From Vanilla planifolia (Eukaryota > Streptophyta > Magnoliopsida > Asparagales > Orchidaceae), in NCBI GenBank assembly GCA_023846275.1, contig CM043865.1:33184412-33248411 (forward strand): a stretch of DNA of 64,000 nt. The letters run 5' to 3'. Both the position numbers and the translations under genes were made by a program. Below the pieces are notes generated by a model. The model was not told the DNA's origin and did not search any database. It saw nothing but the letters and a program-made list of their open reading frames with translations. Positions 35,401 to 49,110 of this stretch are shown in pieces; the first letter of the stretch is position 1; every line of letters starts with the position of its first letter.

Positions 35401-37199
35401 TTGCTGACCTTATTTCTTCTAAAGTGCTAGCAATATCCTTTCTTTATGAAATTCTCCCTCATTATTTCAGGCTCTTGTTTGCATCTGCTTTTACATTTAC
35501 CTCATTGTTTGTGTTGTCCTGTAAAAGGATTTAACAATTTCTGTTTTAGTTAGACCTGAATTGAAAGTTTGTTATTAGCTGTCACTTGCGGGAAACATCT
35601 TGTCAGGGAAGGGTATTGGTTTGAGGTACCCCTCAAGAATTATACCTCAAAGTTCTGATATTGTCACTTATATGTGGTACCTGTTGCTGATGGCCAATTT
35701 ATAGTAATACCTGTGTGGTGCAGAGATAGCAGGTCTTGAGACCTCAAAATGTTGGGGTGATGTGAGCTCATACCATCATAAGCAGTATTGCGAGAGCCTT
35801 GTATAAACTATAAAACCTCGCATGGATTTTTCTAATAAAATGATTTTTGCGGAGTTTGTGCTACGATGGTGCTCATTATGAGATTAGAAAAATGATGTGC
35901 ATCTTTTTTACTTCAATGTTTCAGGCTTTCAAGTGCTTGAGGAGCTATATTATAAAACCTGGCTTCATAGGTACGACCTATTTATATACTCTTTTATTTA
36001 CTTCCGTACATATCCTTTCTTTTAATTTGTTGTTTTTTTAATCAAACTTTGAATGAATTGTAATATCTAGATTCATGTTACAACTTCTATGAATCTTGGT
36101 TTTCCTTTTTTAGCTTTTCTTGTTTTACTCTATCACTGCCTTTTTACTTACTGTGGCTGATTACTTGTTTTAATTACTCTTTAATGTTCATTGAAAAATT
36201 CACACCAAACTTTCAGCATATTTATGATTTCAAGTTAACCTGTGAAAATTCAGTTTCTCTGTTTGACACAATAACTAACCCGATTGATGCGAGGGGATTG
36301 ACCACAATCCTCTATTGGCTGATCACTACACAATATTATTTTTATTTATTTTAACATCGATTCCTTGACATAATTTGACAATTGGAGCCTGAGCTGCACT
36401 GTTATTGTGAATGTATCAAGTTGACTGCTTGTTTCAGTTCATTATTGGGTCATCGATCTTGGACTCATGCAGTCGTTAAACACTCTTTCTAAGTTCGGTT
36501 CTTTGTCTTTTTGATATATATATGTATAACTTACTGGAAAAATTGTGTTTATAATAAGTCGTCTATATTTGAATCCTGGGCTTGTTGTACTTACTATTTT
36601 CAAGTTTCTTTCTAATGGCATTTTGATACACATAACTGACTGGAAAGGACTTTACTTTCGTTTCAAATGCAGCAATCTAAACCACCTGACCTGTAGGAAA
36701 ATCTTGTTATCTGAGATAACTTTTTACGTCTTCTGCAGTGAGCAGAAAGTTGTCATTGAAGAACAGCAGGAAGGACAAGTGGAAAATGTGCCTGTAACTA
36801 TAAAGGTGAGTAGTAATTGTTCAAAGCTGATTTCTCTTTACTGGGTCGAAGCAATTGTTCATCTTGAAAAGTTATTTGCAAACAAACTCATGTACTGGTT
36901 CTAATCTTGATCAAACATGTAATGAGTTGGAGATGCTTGTTTCATGATGTAGGGTTTAACTTCTTCTGGTTATTTATTGGCCGTGGATGAGGAGAATAGA
37001 AGGTACGAGCTACATCCTAATGGAAACAGGTAAATCTCATTTTCTAATGATATTATTCCCTCTTTTCTAAGCAACAGGAGCTCTTTAAAGAATAATTTGG
37101 AGTCTTTTAGAGTGAAGAATCGTCTTATTGAACGTTCTCCTTGTTTGCTATTGCAGCTTTGACTTCTTCAAGGGATTGGTGAGGAGAAAGTTGGATTGA
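32452..37199 (+). CDS. HCS1: Biotin-protein ligase / holocarboxylase synthetase (HCS1 type), nine exons
   Basis: The enzyme makes biotinyl-5'-AMP and attaches biotin to carboxylases such as acetyl-CoA carboxylase and methylcrotonoyl-CoA carboxylase, in plastid, cytosol and mitochondria. Exons: 32452-32933, 33019-33080, 33173-33321, 33395-33515, 33695-33850, 35925-35970, 36739-36805, 36953-37029, 37157-37199. All introns are GT-AG and phases join to 400 aa. The biotinyl-AMP loop GRGRARNVW is at 180-188 and the catalytic lysine is Lys241 in KWPNDLY. Other family blocks are SLLVLCGKS, LLIWSPLLPSTHDVVS, QYVVSLAVTEAI, VGGVLCTSTY, GVGLNLDNEEPTTCLN and the C-terminal SGYLLAVDEENRRYELHPNG then FDFFKGLVRRK. 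Residues 1-67 are Ser/Ala/Arg-rich like a transit peptide. A second in-frame ATG at 32653 (Met68) would give a 333-aa form beginning just before the conserved region. The gene appears intact. The fifth intron is the longest, about 2.1 kb. Confidence 0.95.
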
Positions 37200-39599
37200 A
37201 CATTGAAGCCAAGCTTTGGAAACATTTTGAGTTATAGAAACCAATCAAAGGATTGTTTTGGTAGAGTTTGCAAGATTGGTTGAATAATACTAATTGTTGG
37301 AATAACAATGGTGATTGCTGTTGAGCATCTTTGTGAGATATAAAAGGCTAATGTACTGTTTTTTACATTATTCTAATTTTTGTTTTTTGTTCTTCATTAT
37401 TCACATGGTTGAAGCCATCTTTGACAGTAAAGTGAGTTTAGTCGACTGTTAGCTGATATTTAAATTTTAATATTTTCACGATATTTTTTTTGCTAAGTAA
37501 AAGATATTTTTTTGGTCAGCCCAAAGATTAAAAATTTTATTTAATTCTTATTATCAAGATATTTTACGCTTTGATGTCTCTAGATTAGGATGATATTCAA
37601 ATGTCCTTTTTTCACATGAAAATTGTATTTTTTATAATTTATTTAAAATATTATTAAGCTTAATATCTGAATTATTTCAATAGTATTAGGTATCATTATA
37701 ATGGATAGAATCAAAAACGTGTTTAGAGAGATATTTTTAGTTTGTCATATTGATGTCTCAAATGCTTGATATTAGTGACAAGGTCACTTTTTTAGACACC
37801 ATTTCTTAAAACTTCTCACTTATACAATTTGCATAGGAGGCACTTGTATGGTTTAACTTGGATTAGTTCTATCATTCATGATAAAAAAGATATAGATGTT
37901 GCGACATTATTTATGAATCCCACCTCCATTCTAGATGTACAAGCTTAGCATTCATGGTTACTCAAATTGCCAAAAGAGCATTGTATATTATGGAGAAATT
38001 GTCCACAATCATTAAAGCAAAACTATGAAATTCTTTTTCATTGTTACGATTCAAATCTTCAATGGAGTTAATTGTTGGAAGGTTTGCAATTATGTAAAAA
38101 AATTAAAAAAAAATCAACAAAATAGTTATTGAGCTGGATTACAATGAAATGATTAAATTGATGCAAGATCGAGTAAAAATACAATAACAATTGTCTCACT
38201 TAATTCATCAGATCAAACAACAAATTGATTCAATCTATATCAACTAGAGTTATATATATGAAGAGGTTCACAAAGTTGTCTTTTTCTTAATAAAAATAAT
38301 AACAAAATTAGCTAACTCTGAAACATGGCATAAAGTATGCCTTTTCTAAATTATGCAAAGCTTTGATTAAGATGGATAGAACTCAAATTTCATGCATTCA
38401 TTCGTCATACGAGGTATGAAATATTGCTCTATTGATTAGTAATGGGACGATATGAAAAACATACTATTATTATTTGGTTGATAGGAGTTCATATGAGATG
38501 GTTATAAGCATTGTAATTATGATATCACAAGGATCTTTTCTAAGATTATTAGTCACTAGAAACAACTACTCGATGATACCATTTTTTAAGTAATAGGAGC
38601 ATGATGTTGACACAAAATAGGGTGAATTATGAAAAGTTTAATCTTAAATAAATACAACAATAATGAAAGTCTTCTATGTTTCTTAATTGTTATTATAAAT
38701 TTGTTTTAAAAACTTTAGTTAGCTTTTAAAACACTTTGTATAAGGGTGCAATAATGAAGGTGCACAACATATTTTTAAATAGCTTAATTCAAAACAAGAT
38801 CTACATTCACCTTTAACCAAAAGACTAGACAAAAACACTAAAATGCCTTTCTCATAAGTGGTAAGAAAAGCCTACATTAAGCCAAATGATCCAAAAAACA
38901 TCAAACCATATGACCCTACAAGCATTGGGTTAAAAGGCCTTACATCACTTGTTAAGCCCCCACTTAACAATATGCTTAATAACTTAAATAAATTAAAGAT
39001 AATGCATAATTATATTGACAAGTGAAGTTACTAAAATCCTAGATAAGGACTTGATGATAAGACAAAACAAATTAATCTAAATCAACACGCGTTCAGTATA
39101 AAGGATCGTAAAATACCTTGCTATAATACTAACGTAACATTAATTGATTACAAATACTAATATAACTATATAGTTATTATCCATGTAAATCTAATTCAAT
39201 AGTCTACAAAATATCACAAAATTCACCCCATATCAAACTATTACTATCTCATCCAATAAGTAGCATCCCCATCCATAACATTTGTATCCCCATCTCTCGA
39301 TATAGTAGATATTTTATTTGTAATATAAATACTAGTAAAACTCTAAATAGTTTAATAGATAAACTAATAAGACAATAAAATAAAAACATGATATAGAATG
39401 ACATGATATTGGAATAATAATGTAATAACCTACAACTATAACATTATAATATAAAAAATGGATGAATAAAAAAACCAATAACTATCAATGACATACAATT
39501 AAGTCAATTATTTTCAATTTATTTTATGATGAACATATTTAAATATATCCCAAATCTTACTCCCTTTAGATCATTATCATTTAGAGTCAATATCAGTAT

Positions 39600-39865
39600 C
39601 ATAAACCTTATATTAAGGTATCCTCACCTTACATCATATACAAGTAATCCTCTTTCAACATACATGTAAACCAATTATCCATACCTTATATCATGTAGTA
39701 TAGATTGGCTATTCTATCTTATATCATTTAGATTTATATCAAGTAGATAAAGATGGGTTATCCTTGTCCTATATCACTTAAATATATATAGCTATTATTA
39801 CCTTGTATCATGTAGTATATTGTAAATATAGATGGATTATCTTTGTCATGTATCATATGAAGTCA
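39600..39865 (+). repeat. Degenerate short tandem repeats
   Basis: Three to four diverged units of about 70-80 bases share motifs such as TTATCC(A/T)T followed by CCTTATATCAT.TAG and TAGAT(G)G(G/A)TTAT. Units are too diverged for exact boundaries. Confidence 0.5.
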
Positions 39866-40499
39866 TAACATAGTTTCGGATAATGTCTTAAAGAGTACAC
39901 TAATTTTTTATTAATTTTCTTTTATTTATAATTAAGGAAGCTAGATATCTAAATCCTAAATATATATATAATGATCTTATTATATTACCATATTCAGTTA
40001 TGTCATAACCAATGTTTAAACATTTCTATTTTTTATAATATATTTTATGTTATTTGCATATCATGACAAAAGAATGTTATGATAATATCATTGTAGTATC
40101 ACCAATGCAACCAATGCCAGATAAATTAGTCACACTATTGAAGTAAGAATACCAAAATAAACCAAGACAATATATCAAATATAACAATAATGCATTACAT
40201 CACTAATTATTACAAAATAACATAAAAAGTATACCATTTTATAGATAAATTAAGAATTAATTTTTAACTTATCTATATCATAGTTATAAAATTTACTTAC
40301 TTAAATCCAAGATGTAGTTTCCAAGTTTGATCTCTCTATCATTTTGGTTCCTTATAATACCACGTATGCGCATAAATTATTGTATAATTCTTGATTTGTA
40401 AAATACCTAATACTTTCTCATCTTGATACACTCTATCTTATATCAATTAATATACTTTAATTATTTTCATAACCTTTTTCAAGCACTTGCCAAATTTTA

Positions 40500-40965
40500 A
40501 CTTAACTTTTTCTTCAATTTTAATTCTTTGTTATACTTTTATATTTTATCATTATTTATATTTTTATTATTGTTTATTATTATAATAGTATTATATTTTA
40601 TTATTTATTTATTATTATTTTATTTTTATTATCAGTTCTTTATTTTTTAATTATTTTTCTCTTCTTCATACTTCACTTCATTCTATACTATTATTTTATT
40701 CTACTTTTATTTAACATTTATTTATTTTTCTTTAACTTCCCTCTTTAATTTAACATTTACATCTTTTTTATATATTTTATTCCTATTTTCTGATATTATT
40801 ATTTTATTATTTTATATATTTTTATTTCTTTTTTATCTTTATTTATTTTCTTGTTATATTATTTTATTATGCTTTTGTTATATTTCTATTTTTATTTAAT
40901 TTTGTTCACATTTTACCCTTATTTTATTTTATTTTTATTTTTATTTTAAACATATTTATTTGATT
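40500..40965. repeat. T-rich low-complexity block
   Basis: Almost uninterrupted TTTTATT, TTATTA and TTTAT-type sequence over about 460 bases, with very few G residues on this strand. No coding content. Confidence 0.8.
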
Positions 40966-43429
40966 ACTAATTCCACTATTTTCTCTTTTCTTAGTTTTTT
41001 TGCCTGAATTGTGACCTGATTTCACACCTAGTTGGCATGGGTTTATTGAATTAGTAGCAATCTTAAGAGAACCCCACACACATATGCCTATTGGTCTAAT
41101 CTTGCATGTTAATACTTAATATATTTAATTATATTGTGAACCAAATTGGCCAAAAGCTCTAATTTTCTCTCACTCTCTTATTCTCTTACAACTATATCAG
41201 CTTCCTCCTCTTTCCTCTGTCCTAATACAAATTCAAGTCTCTCATAGCCCAAACCAAGTTTTCTCATAACCTCTCTCTCTCTCCTCTCCTCTTTTAAAAT
41301 ATAACACTACAAATAAAAACTCACCTCATCAAAACCTCACTAAGAATGTTGAATCAACTAGTCAAAATACTTTCGTCTCGATTGAAGCATGGTAATGAGA
41401 ATACCCAAACTCACAAAAACCTAGATGCGGACAACAACACCTTGTTTCACTCACCACATTTAGCTTTTCAACAAACCACTCACTAGCCAGGAGTAACCCC
41501 ATGTTTCCCACAAATGTTTAACCTATATATAATTATTAATGATAATTTATTTGTTGTAATCTTTATTTTAATTTATTATTATTATTATTTTATTATTCAA
41601 ACATGTGTCGTACACAGCTATTTATACATGACACACACTTTGCATAAAACCCCCTTATATTTAGTTATTTGTAATATTCCTCCACCAAATTAGTTACAAT
41701 TGTATTAAAATTTTACAATTATAAATCATCCTAAGCACAACTTATTCACAAATTTATCATCTACCAAATGAATTAGATATAATCCAAAATTTATAGAATC
41801 ATAAATCTATCACAAGCACAAATGGATTAAAATATATCCTAAAATTATGAAAATTTATGATAAATTAATTACTCATCCAAAAATTATAAACTAAATTCTA
41901 CAAGACTCATTAAAAATTATTTTCATTAATATAATCAAATATTATGTTTGATTAGATTTAAAATTATGACATGTTTTTTAAAATTTCATCATCATTTTAA
42001 TATTTTTAAATATAAATAATATATTTTAAGAAATTGACTTGATTGAGTTTAAACATAGTTGATCACAACCTTATTGGCTTGATTATAGGAGCTATATTTT
42101 CCTGATTTACGTAAAAATAATGGTTGTAACAAAATTGATCTATAAAAGCTTACAAATCATAAAACTAAATGACCTTACATACCAGGCAAAAAGACATTAC
42201 AAAGTAGTGCAAAAAAGACCTTATAATATCAACCCAAAGGAGCTTATAAATCTCTAAGAAAAATGAACCTACAATTGTCGTAGTAAAAAATTCTATAAGT
42301 GACCAAAAGATTAAGTAAAAGCAAAAACTAGGGTCTTAATAAAGGAACAAAATATATAGTGAAAGCTCACATATACAAAACTCCTATAACCCATACTATA
42401 GTTAGGAGACATTAAAAATGTTATAAAATACTATAGAATAAATTTCAACTTAGCTTAATGCAATATAAATTTTATTGAATATTGAAAATATGAGCTTACT
42501 TCAATTATAGTAACGTTGCATTTTATCAAATTCCTTAAGATTAAGAATGATTTTGAAGATATATTGTTTCTAAATGATATGTAAATGATCATTATCCTGT
42601 TCTAATTATTTAGAGGAAATTTATAGAGTTTTGTGAAGGTGCTCAATGGCTCTTAATCACTTACTAATAATCTTTATAACTATATTTTATAATTCTAAAA
42701 TTTAGTCAAATTAGTTGTTACTCACTTTAACTAAAATAATCACACCTTACAATCCAAGTATTGTACTATATATTATTCACTAATTACTATTACATGTATC
42801 ATATGATGAATAAACATGTATCATACAAAATTCTTGAGTTTGGCTCACTCTATAAAACTTACACCTATATGAGATAATTGTACTATATGATAATATTATC
42901 ATACCATATAAAAGTCTCAAGTTTAGGATATTCAATTAGCACATTGTTTGATCTACTAACGTACTAAGTATTTGAACTGAACTTACTATATTATAATTCT
43001 ATCATAACATATGAAACATTAATGAAAACATTTTTCACTCAATCATAAGCTTACTTAACCTTATATACTACCCATGTTTAACTAAACATATTGTACAATA
43101 AAGATATTATATTGCTCGGCAATTTTAATTTGGGGCATTTTTCAAGTTTTGTGTTATAGATGTTTTAAGCAAGTTTAATTAATAAAAACTAATTTTTTAA
43201 GATTTAAAAAGTATTTTTATAAATAAATAAACATATGTGAAATGCATACCTAGACAACTTATATCATTTGTAAGAAAGTTTGTAAAATTTTTTGCTTACT
43301 CATACTCATAAGTATTATTATAAGACTTATAACTTAAAATAAATAAAGAGACTAAAAAATTATCTTCTTCAAAATTATATAAAATTCATCAAGATGAGTA
43401 TAATGATGTTTGTTTTATCTCTATCAAAG

Positions 43430-45847
43430 TTTTGTTTGGAATTACTATAAATTTTTGAATTAGATAAGCATAAATAATAAAATAATTAATTTAACTAAAA
43501 TATATAATTCATTTCACTTTTCTTGAAATAGTCTCTCCATAACACTCATGCATAATGCTTTTCTGTGCCTTAAGAGAGGATTGTTGAGCTTGTCGACCAA
43601 AATTTTATTAGAGAGTCGCTTCATTGATAGTGAAGACATCGACTACAATCATCCTTTCAAGGGAATCACAGACTTGAAGGCTGATTTGCTCCATCGAGAA
43701 ACTCACTCGAGTGAAAAAGCTAAAACCCAAAATTCTTTAATTTTTGAAATATTTAATTATAATTTATGAGATTTTTAAGTAAAAATCATTATTTGATATT
43801 TCAATTAGAGTATTATGTTGTTGTTTAAAATATTAAAGAAAAAAACCACTAGTAATAAAGAAAATTAGTATTTTAAAAAAGGGAAAATCTAAAAGGTAGA
43901 GAAAAAGACGTCATTTTTATGATTTAAAAAGTGAGTTATATAATTCTACATTGATAATTTAAAATTTCTTAATTTATAAAAAAATCTATAAATTATGTTA
44001 TAGATATTACAATTGACAAGTTGAAATTAACAAATAAGAGAAGTTGAACAGTTACAGATTAGTCTTGAATAATAAGAAAAATTATAAAAGTAGGTACTAT
44101 AACATACATATTATATGTGTATATCTGATGTGTTTATTGATTATTAAAATAAGACTTTATATGTAAATTTTATACAGAGCATGTGATATTGATGAATCAA
44201 TGCAGAATCATTTTATGTAATTATATAAGAATTTGTACTTGTAACTAGATATAAGTACTCTAATATAAATATGATATACATATACCTGATATATTATTGA
44301 TTGTTAAAATTAAAATCTTGCATGTGAATTTTATACTAAATATATGATATTGATATACTTATTTAGTACTATTATATGTACCTATACAAACATTTATACT
44401 TATAATTATATGTATATTTTTTAATTTTGATAAATTACTGTGTAAAATTATTTGGTATGATTAACTATGTAAGAAAGACACTTGATGAGCTTATATAAAA
44501 ACATACATCTAATTAAATATTATAAAAATAATAACTATAAATATGAAAATAAATTAAATAAATAATGATTCAAATTAATAAATTGACATAAATAAATAGT
44601 GATTTCTTTAAAATTAAAATGTGTTGTTCTTTGAAGATAGTTGTGAGTGTACCACAAGATTTAGTTTTTGACATTGTAGGGTGACTAATGACTAGTGTGT
44701 GAGATAGTGGCAAGTTTGGTACATGGTTGATATTTAACACCATAAGGTGGCTAGTAGTTTATGTGTCATAAGATTGAGATTTTTTGTCATGAGGTAGCTA
44801 GTGCTTAGTGTCTCACAAAATTTAAAATTGCTATCATAGTATGACAAGTGGTCAATTATCCACACTATTGAAATTTGTTGTAAAGATATGAGCGTTGGTA
44901 ATATGAAAAGATTGAACATGATGGTATATAAAAATATAATATAATAAATAAATAAATAAGATTTTTATTATAATTAAGTAAACTAAAAATTGATATTGAT
45001 TAATTATCTTAAGAAATAAAGGAAGCAACAACACTGGACATCATAAATATTTACTTAATTAAATAGAAATAGACACTGATTAATAAGACTATATTAAGAA
45101 AGGATTCAAATTGTAATAGAGAATTGCATGTTTTTGTTTTTTTTAAAGATTATAATATTTTTTTATAACATATTATGTTTCTTGATTATGTTTTAAATTG
45201 AATAATATTTTATTTGATTACAGGTTATTATTGATACATGTGATTAAGCTTTGTATATGATTGTCTCAAGTTATTATTGATTTTATATTTGTATTTATTG
45301 TTAGAGATAACTTGTTAAGCTAGTGATGGTTGGTTTAGCATTTCTTTGGCTTTAATATTTTAAATATATTGGAACCACAATAAAAAGAGGATTATCTATG
45401 AGAACTATTTATAAGAAAGAATTAAAACTACGTAGATTTATGTTACAAGAGTTGTACTAAATGACTTATTAATCACTAATTATTTAGTATTATATATGTA
45501 TATAAAAAATTAGATGTAATAAATAAAAAAATATATAATTATGAAGTATGATTGTTATGATGATCTTAGTTATTTATAATTGATAATTATGGATATACAT
45601 TACATGATTATTATAATTATAGATATATATAAATATAATATATTAATATATTTATAAATTAAAAAATATATAAAATCTATGAGAGATTTTGTCTATTAGA
45701 AATTTAGGTGAAAAAAAGAGCTTAATGAAAATAATTAAATTAAATTAAAAAAATAAGTTGATAGTGAGAATAGGGTCATCACAATGATGATATCAAAGCA
45801 TGAATTAAAAAATAATAGAATTTTGTGGTAAAAATACATTATCATAT
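43430..45847 (+). repeat. 5' LTR of the chromovirus
   Basis: From about 43430 this aligns with the 3' LTR (49.81-52.05 kb). Shared blocks include AAGCATAAATAATAAAAT, CATCATCCTTT, ATTATTTTGTTGTTT-type sequence, GGAACCACAATAAAAAGA, ACAAGAGTTGTACTAAATGAC and TTATTTAGTATT. The first ~130 bases of the LTR are not recognisable in this copy, so the left boundary is approximate. Differences from the 3' LTR in the formerly CpG-rich segment (43.56-43.72 versus 49.95-50.11 kb) are mainly C-to-T and G-to-A in this copy. Confidence 0.75.
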
Positions 45848-45930
45848 TAGTGGTATCAAAGAAAAATTTAATTAAAAAATAATTTGAGTAGGTGGCAACA
45901 TACAGTTATCATATTTGTGGTATCAGAGCA
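45788..45930 (+). repeat. Primer-binding site and two upstream/downstream copies
   Basis: TGGTATCAGAGC is complementary to the 3' end of plant initiator tRNA-Met and primes minus-strand synthesis. Related motifs occur three times at 45788 (TGATATCAAAGC), 45851 (TGGTATCAAAG) and 45918 (TGGTATCAGAGC), spaced 63 and 67 bases within a diverged ~65-bp tandem repeat with the frame TTATCATA-TTAG-TGGTATCA. The 3' LTR contains the first of these (near 51995) but stops before the second, so 45851 is the site adjacent to the LTR end; the best-preserved match is the third. Confidence 0.7.
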
Positions 45931-46439
45931 GTTGAAATTCTAAGGACCAATGTTTTAATAGTTGATCCAATTTTACATAAGAGAAAGAATATAATTTTAA
46001 GAAACCAATTGCAAATAAATTTAGGCCACAATCTCCTATAACTCATATTGAATAAAAAATCAGCCAAAAGTTATAATGTAAAATTCATGCCAAGTTTCAC
46101 TAAGAAGAGTGTCATAACTCAAAGCCAATTAAATGCTAAAAGTTTTAATAAGTCAACCACATTACTATACATTATCTTCTAAATGTTGAAGAAGAAGTAA
46201 GTTAGTAGGCTAGTGATGAAATAAAAAGCTATTAGGTGATCTATAATAATAAGACTCAATAATGCACTTCAGGGTGCATATGGTACCAGTCAAGAGCATG
46301 CTTTTATAACATCACAGTAGAATACACAACTCGCATATATGCCATCATATAAAAGAGACTCTTGCATCTTGATATTATCATAAGTACTCTTATATTACAA
46401 GATATACCTGAAGTAATTTTATTCGAATTATGGTGTATC

Positions 46440-46720
46440 ACATTCCTTTATATTAGTTGATTTGATTAATGATTGTCAGTTGAAATGCATACATTAGAAA
46501 CTCTTCTTTAGAAAAATTACCTATAAAAGAGGAGGTTAAAGTAAATAAATATGTTAAAAAGGATGTGAAAATCAATAACATATCTTTTAAGTCTCAATTG
46601 ATTAATATGAAACTATCATTTGATGTTATTCTTAGAATTGATTGATTAACATCCCACTAGATCATTATTAGCTGTTGAGAGAAAAAATTAAAGATTCACA
46701 TGATAGATATCACTAATCTG
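46440..46720 (+). pseudogene. Chromovirus protease relic
   Basis: A broken frame reads MKLSFDVILRID with a stop and then LTSH, matching the family motif FDVILGMDWLSxH that closes the aspartic protease region of Ty3/gypsy pol. The Trp is replaced by a stop and the upstream catalytic DSG motif was not found. Confidence 0.6.
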
Positions 46721-46839
46721 GTTTATTTTGGTAAGGGTAGAAAGTGTCTATAATATCTATTTTGAGAGCTAAAAGATCGATAAAAAAGGTTGTAAGTGCT
46801 ATTTGAAAAAAAAATTACAACTATAAGAAGTTCCAATGG

Positions 46840-47600
46840 CATATGAATATTTAGATATTTTTCTTGAAGATTTACACGAAATACCACCTCATAAGAGAAT
46901 TGAATTTATGAATAACTTTGTATCGAGAGTAGAACTAATCTTAAGAGCACCCTATAGAATGGTGCCACTTGAATTATGAAAACTAAAACTATAAGTATAA
47001 TACTTATTGATAAAAGGTTTATGAAACTTAGCATATCATCATCGAGTGTACCTGTATTGTTTGTGAAGAAGAATAATAAAAGTTTAAGGATATATATTGA
47101 TTATAAAGATTGAACAAAATCATAATCAATAATAGATATCTTTTGTTTAGAATATTTGAATTGTTTGATTAGTTGTAAAAAGCTAAAGCATTTTTTAAGA
47201 TTGACTTAAAATCTAATTATCATTAACTAAAAATTACAAAAAAAATATTTTGAAAACTTTTTTAGAACAAGATATGCCATTTTGAATTTTTCTTGTTATC
47301 TTTTGGTTTAAAAAATACTTCAATAGCTTTTATTAATTTAATGAATAAGATGTATAGGTAATGATTAAATTCTTTTGTTATTATTTTATTAATGATACCT
47401 TGATCTACTCTATAGATGAAGCAAAACATAAAGGCACTTGTATGTAGTATTATAGAGTTATGAGAGTACTAATTGTATGCAAAGTTTTTAAAATATAATT
47501 TTTAATTATCTATTATATCTTTCTTATGACATGTAATCTATGTAAGAGAAATTTTTGTAGATTTCCAAAAAATAATAGCTATTATTGAATGGCTTAGGGT
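46840..47600 (+). pseudogene. Chromovirus reverse transcriptase relic
   Basis: Broken frames match the canonical RT entry: a 'FPEDLPGLPP' equivalent at about 46860-46890 (now EDLHEIPPHKRIEF), then APYRMVPLEL at about 46950, a KKNNKSLRI-type block, and further a frame equivalent to the template-grip and polymerase core. Multiple frameshifts and stops prevent any product. Confidence 0.75.
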
Positions 47601-48170
47601 CTAGCAATGTAACTAAAATGCAAAGTTTTCTAGATTTGGTTGGGTATTATAAAAAATTTATAAAATAATTTTCTCTGATTATAGTACCATTCACTAGATT
47701 AATTAAAAAGATAATGACTTTAGAGAAATTCAAAAAGTGAAAGAAGTTTTCAAATTTTAAAGGAGATTGATTTTAGCACTTGTCTTAACATTACTTGAGA
47801 GAAAATCTAAATTTTAGGTATATATTAATGTATCTCTATAAGAACTTGGGTGTGTATTAATACAAAATAATAGAGTTGTAGTATATGCTTCAAAGTAGTT
47901 ACGATTTTGTGAAAAAAATTATCCTATATATGATCTCAAGCTTATTGCAATTGTGTTTATTTTAATGATTTGAAGATGTTACCTTTGTAGTGTGAAAGTT
48001 GTTTTTTTATTAATCATCAAAGTTTGAAATATATTTTTACATAGAAATAATTAAATTTAAGATAACGAAATTGGATGGAGCTACTTAAAGATTATGACTT
48101 GAGATTGATTATCATCTAAGTAAACTAATATTATAGCTAATGCATTGAGCTAGAGGGCTAGTCTTCATAG
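47600..48170 (+). pseudogene. Chromovirus RNase H relic
   Basis: The connection domain survives as MQSF-DLVGYYKKFIK. The RNase H region reads LGCVLIQNNRVVVYASK, stop, LRFCEKNYPIYDLKLIAIVF, which matches the family pattern LG-V-L-Q-G-VIAYAS-QL--HE-NYP-HDLEL-AVVFAL almost position by position. It then decays towards the 'DYD' end near 48095. Confidence 0.8.
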
Positions 48171-48369
48171 TATGGTATCAAGTTTATAGGAATTATAATT
48201 AATAGCAGAAATAAATTAACTAGAATTGAATATAATATTAGTAACTATTATAAAAACATTTCTTAATTAACTATTATAACATAGTTGTAAACTTTGAAAG
48301 TTAGTTAAGTAATAAACAAAAACACTAATAAATCAAGGTTAGAATTGCTGAAGATAAAGAAATAAATAT

Positions 48370-49110
48370 TAATTTAAATAAAAAAGAGTTTTATTTTAAT
48401 AAAAAATATTTATTCTTATAAACAAGGTATACAGTACATTAGGAAATCATAAAAATTACTATGACTTAAAATAGAGATTTTGATAAAATGATATGAAGAA
48501 ATATGTTTATGACTATATGAGCAGATATATGATATCTCAACATGTGAAAAAAGAGTAATAAAGACCAAGTGAGTTGTTGCATTCTTCTTATTTCTATGTA
48601 GAAATGGGAAGAGATCAATGGATTTTATAGTTAAGTTATCAGAACAAGTCAAGGATATGATTTTAAGTAATTATTGATAAATTAATAGAATTAGTTAATT
48701 TTTTTATCCATTAGAACTATTTGTTTAACTAAAAGACTAGTACAGATTTATGTTGATCAAATTATGAGATTATATAGAATGTCAAAGGAAATTATATATG
48801 ATCAAGATTCTAAATTTGCTTTGTATTTTTAGAAAAACGTATATAAAGTATTTGATACTCAAAAAATATTTAGCATAATATTTTATCCTTAAATAAACAG
48901 ATAAATAGAAAAAATTATAAAGACTTTGAAAGATATGTTATGATTAAGTGTACTAGATTTTGGTAGAGGTTATAATACTCATTTGACATTGATTAAATTC
49001 ATTTATTATAATAATTATTAGTTAAACATAGGAATGACATTGTATAAGGCATTATATGATATGAAATACTAGTCATCACTATGTTGGCATGAAATAGGTG
49101 AAAAAGCTTA
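48370..49110 (+). pseudogene. Chromovirus integrase relic
   Basis: Recognisable pieces in order are the linker equivalent of KPSGLLQPL--P-WKWE--TMDF at about 48555-48620, TSQGYDF at about 48640-48660, a piece matching SAHFLPIRTTY at about 48700, and an equivalent of the HPQTDGQSERT block at about 48880-48920 followed by LKDML-LSVLDF. The last block is followed by a decayed match to GMAPYEALYG and CW-EIGE near 49030-49100. Confidence 0.75.

Larger units (their letters stand above)
37200..43429. other. AT-rich intergenic DNA with low-complexity and possible decayed LTR sequence
   Basis: The first ~200 bases are probably the biotin ligase 3' untranslated region. Beyond that no gene is visible. 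A short TGTTAAGCCCCCACTT at 38950 looks like a possible LTR start, and the following 2.5 kb has features seen in long plant LTRs (degenerate repeats at 39.6-39.9 kb, pyrimidine-rich stretches, a gene-leader-like stretch at 41.2-41.5 kb), but no matching end or target duplication was found. Confidence 0.55.
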
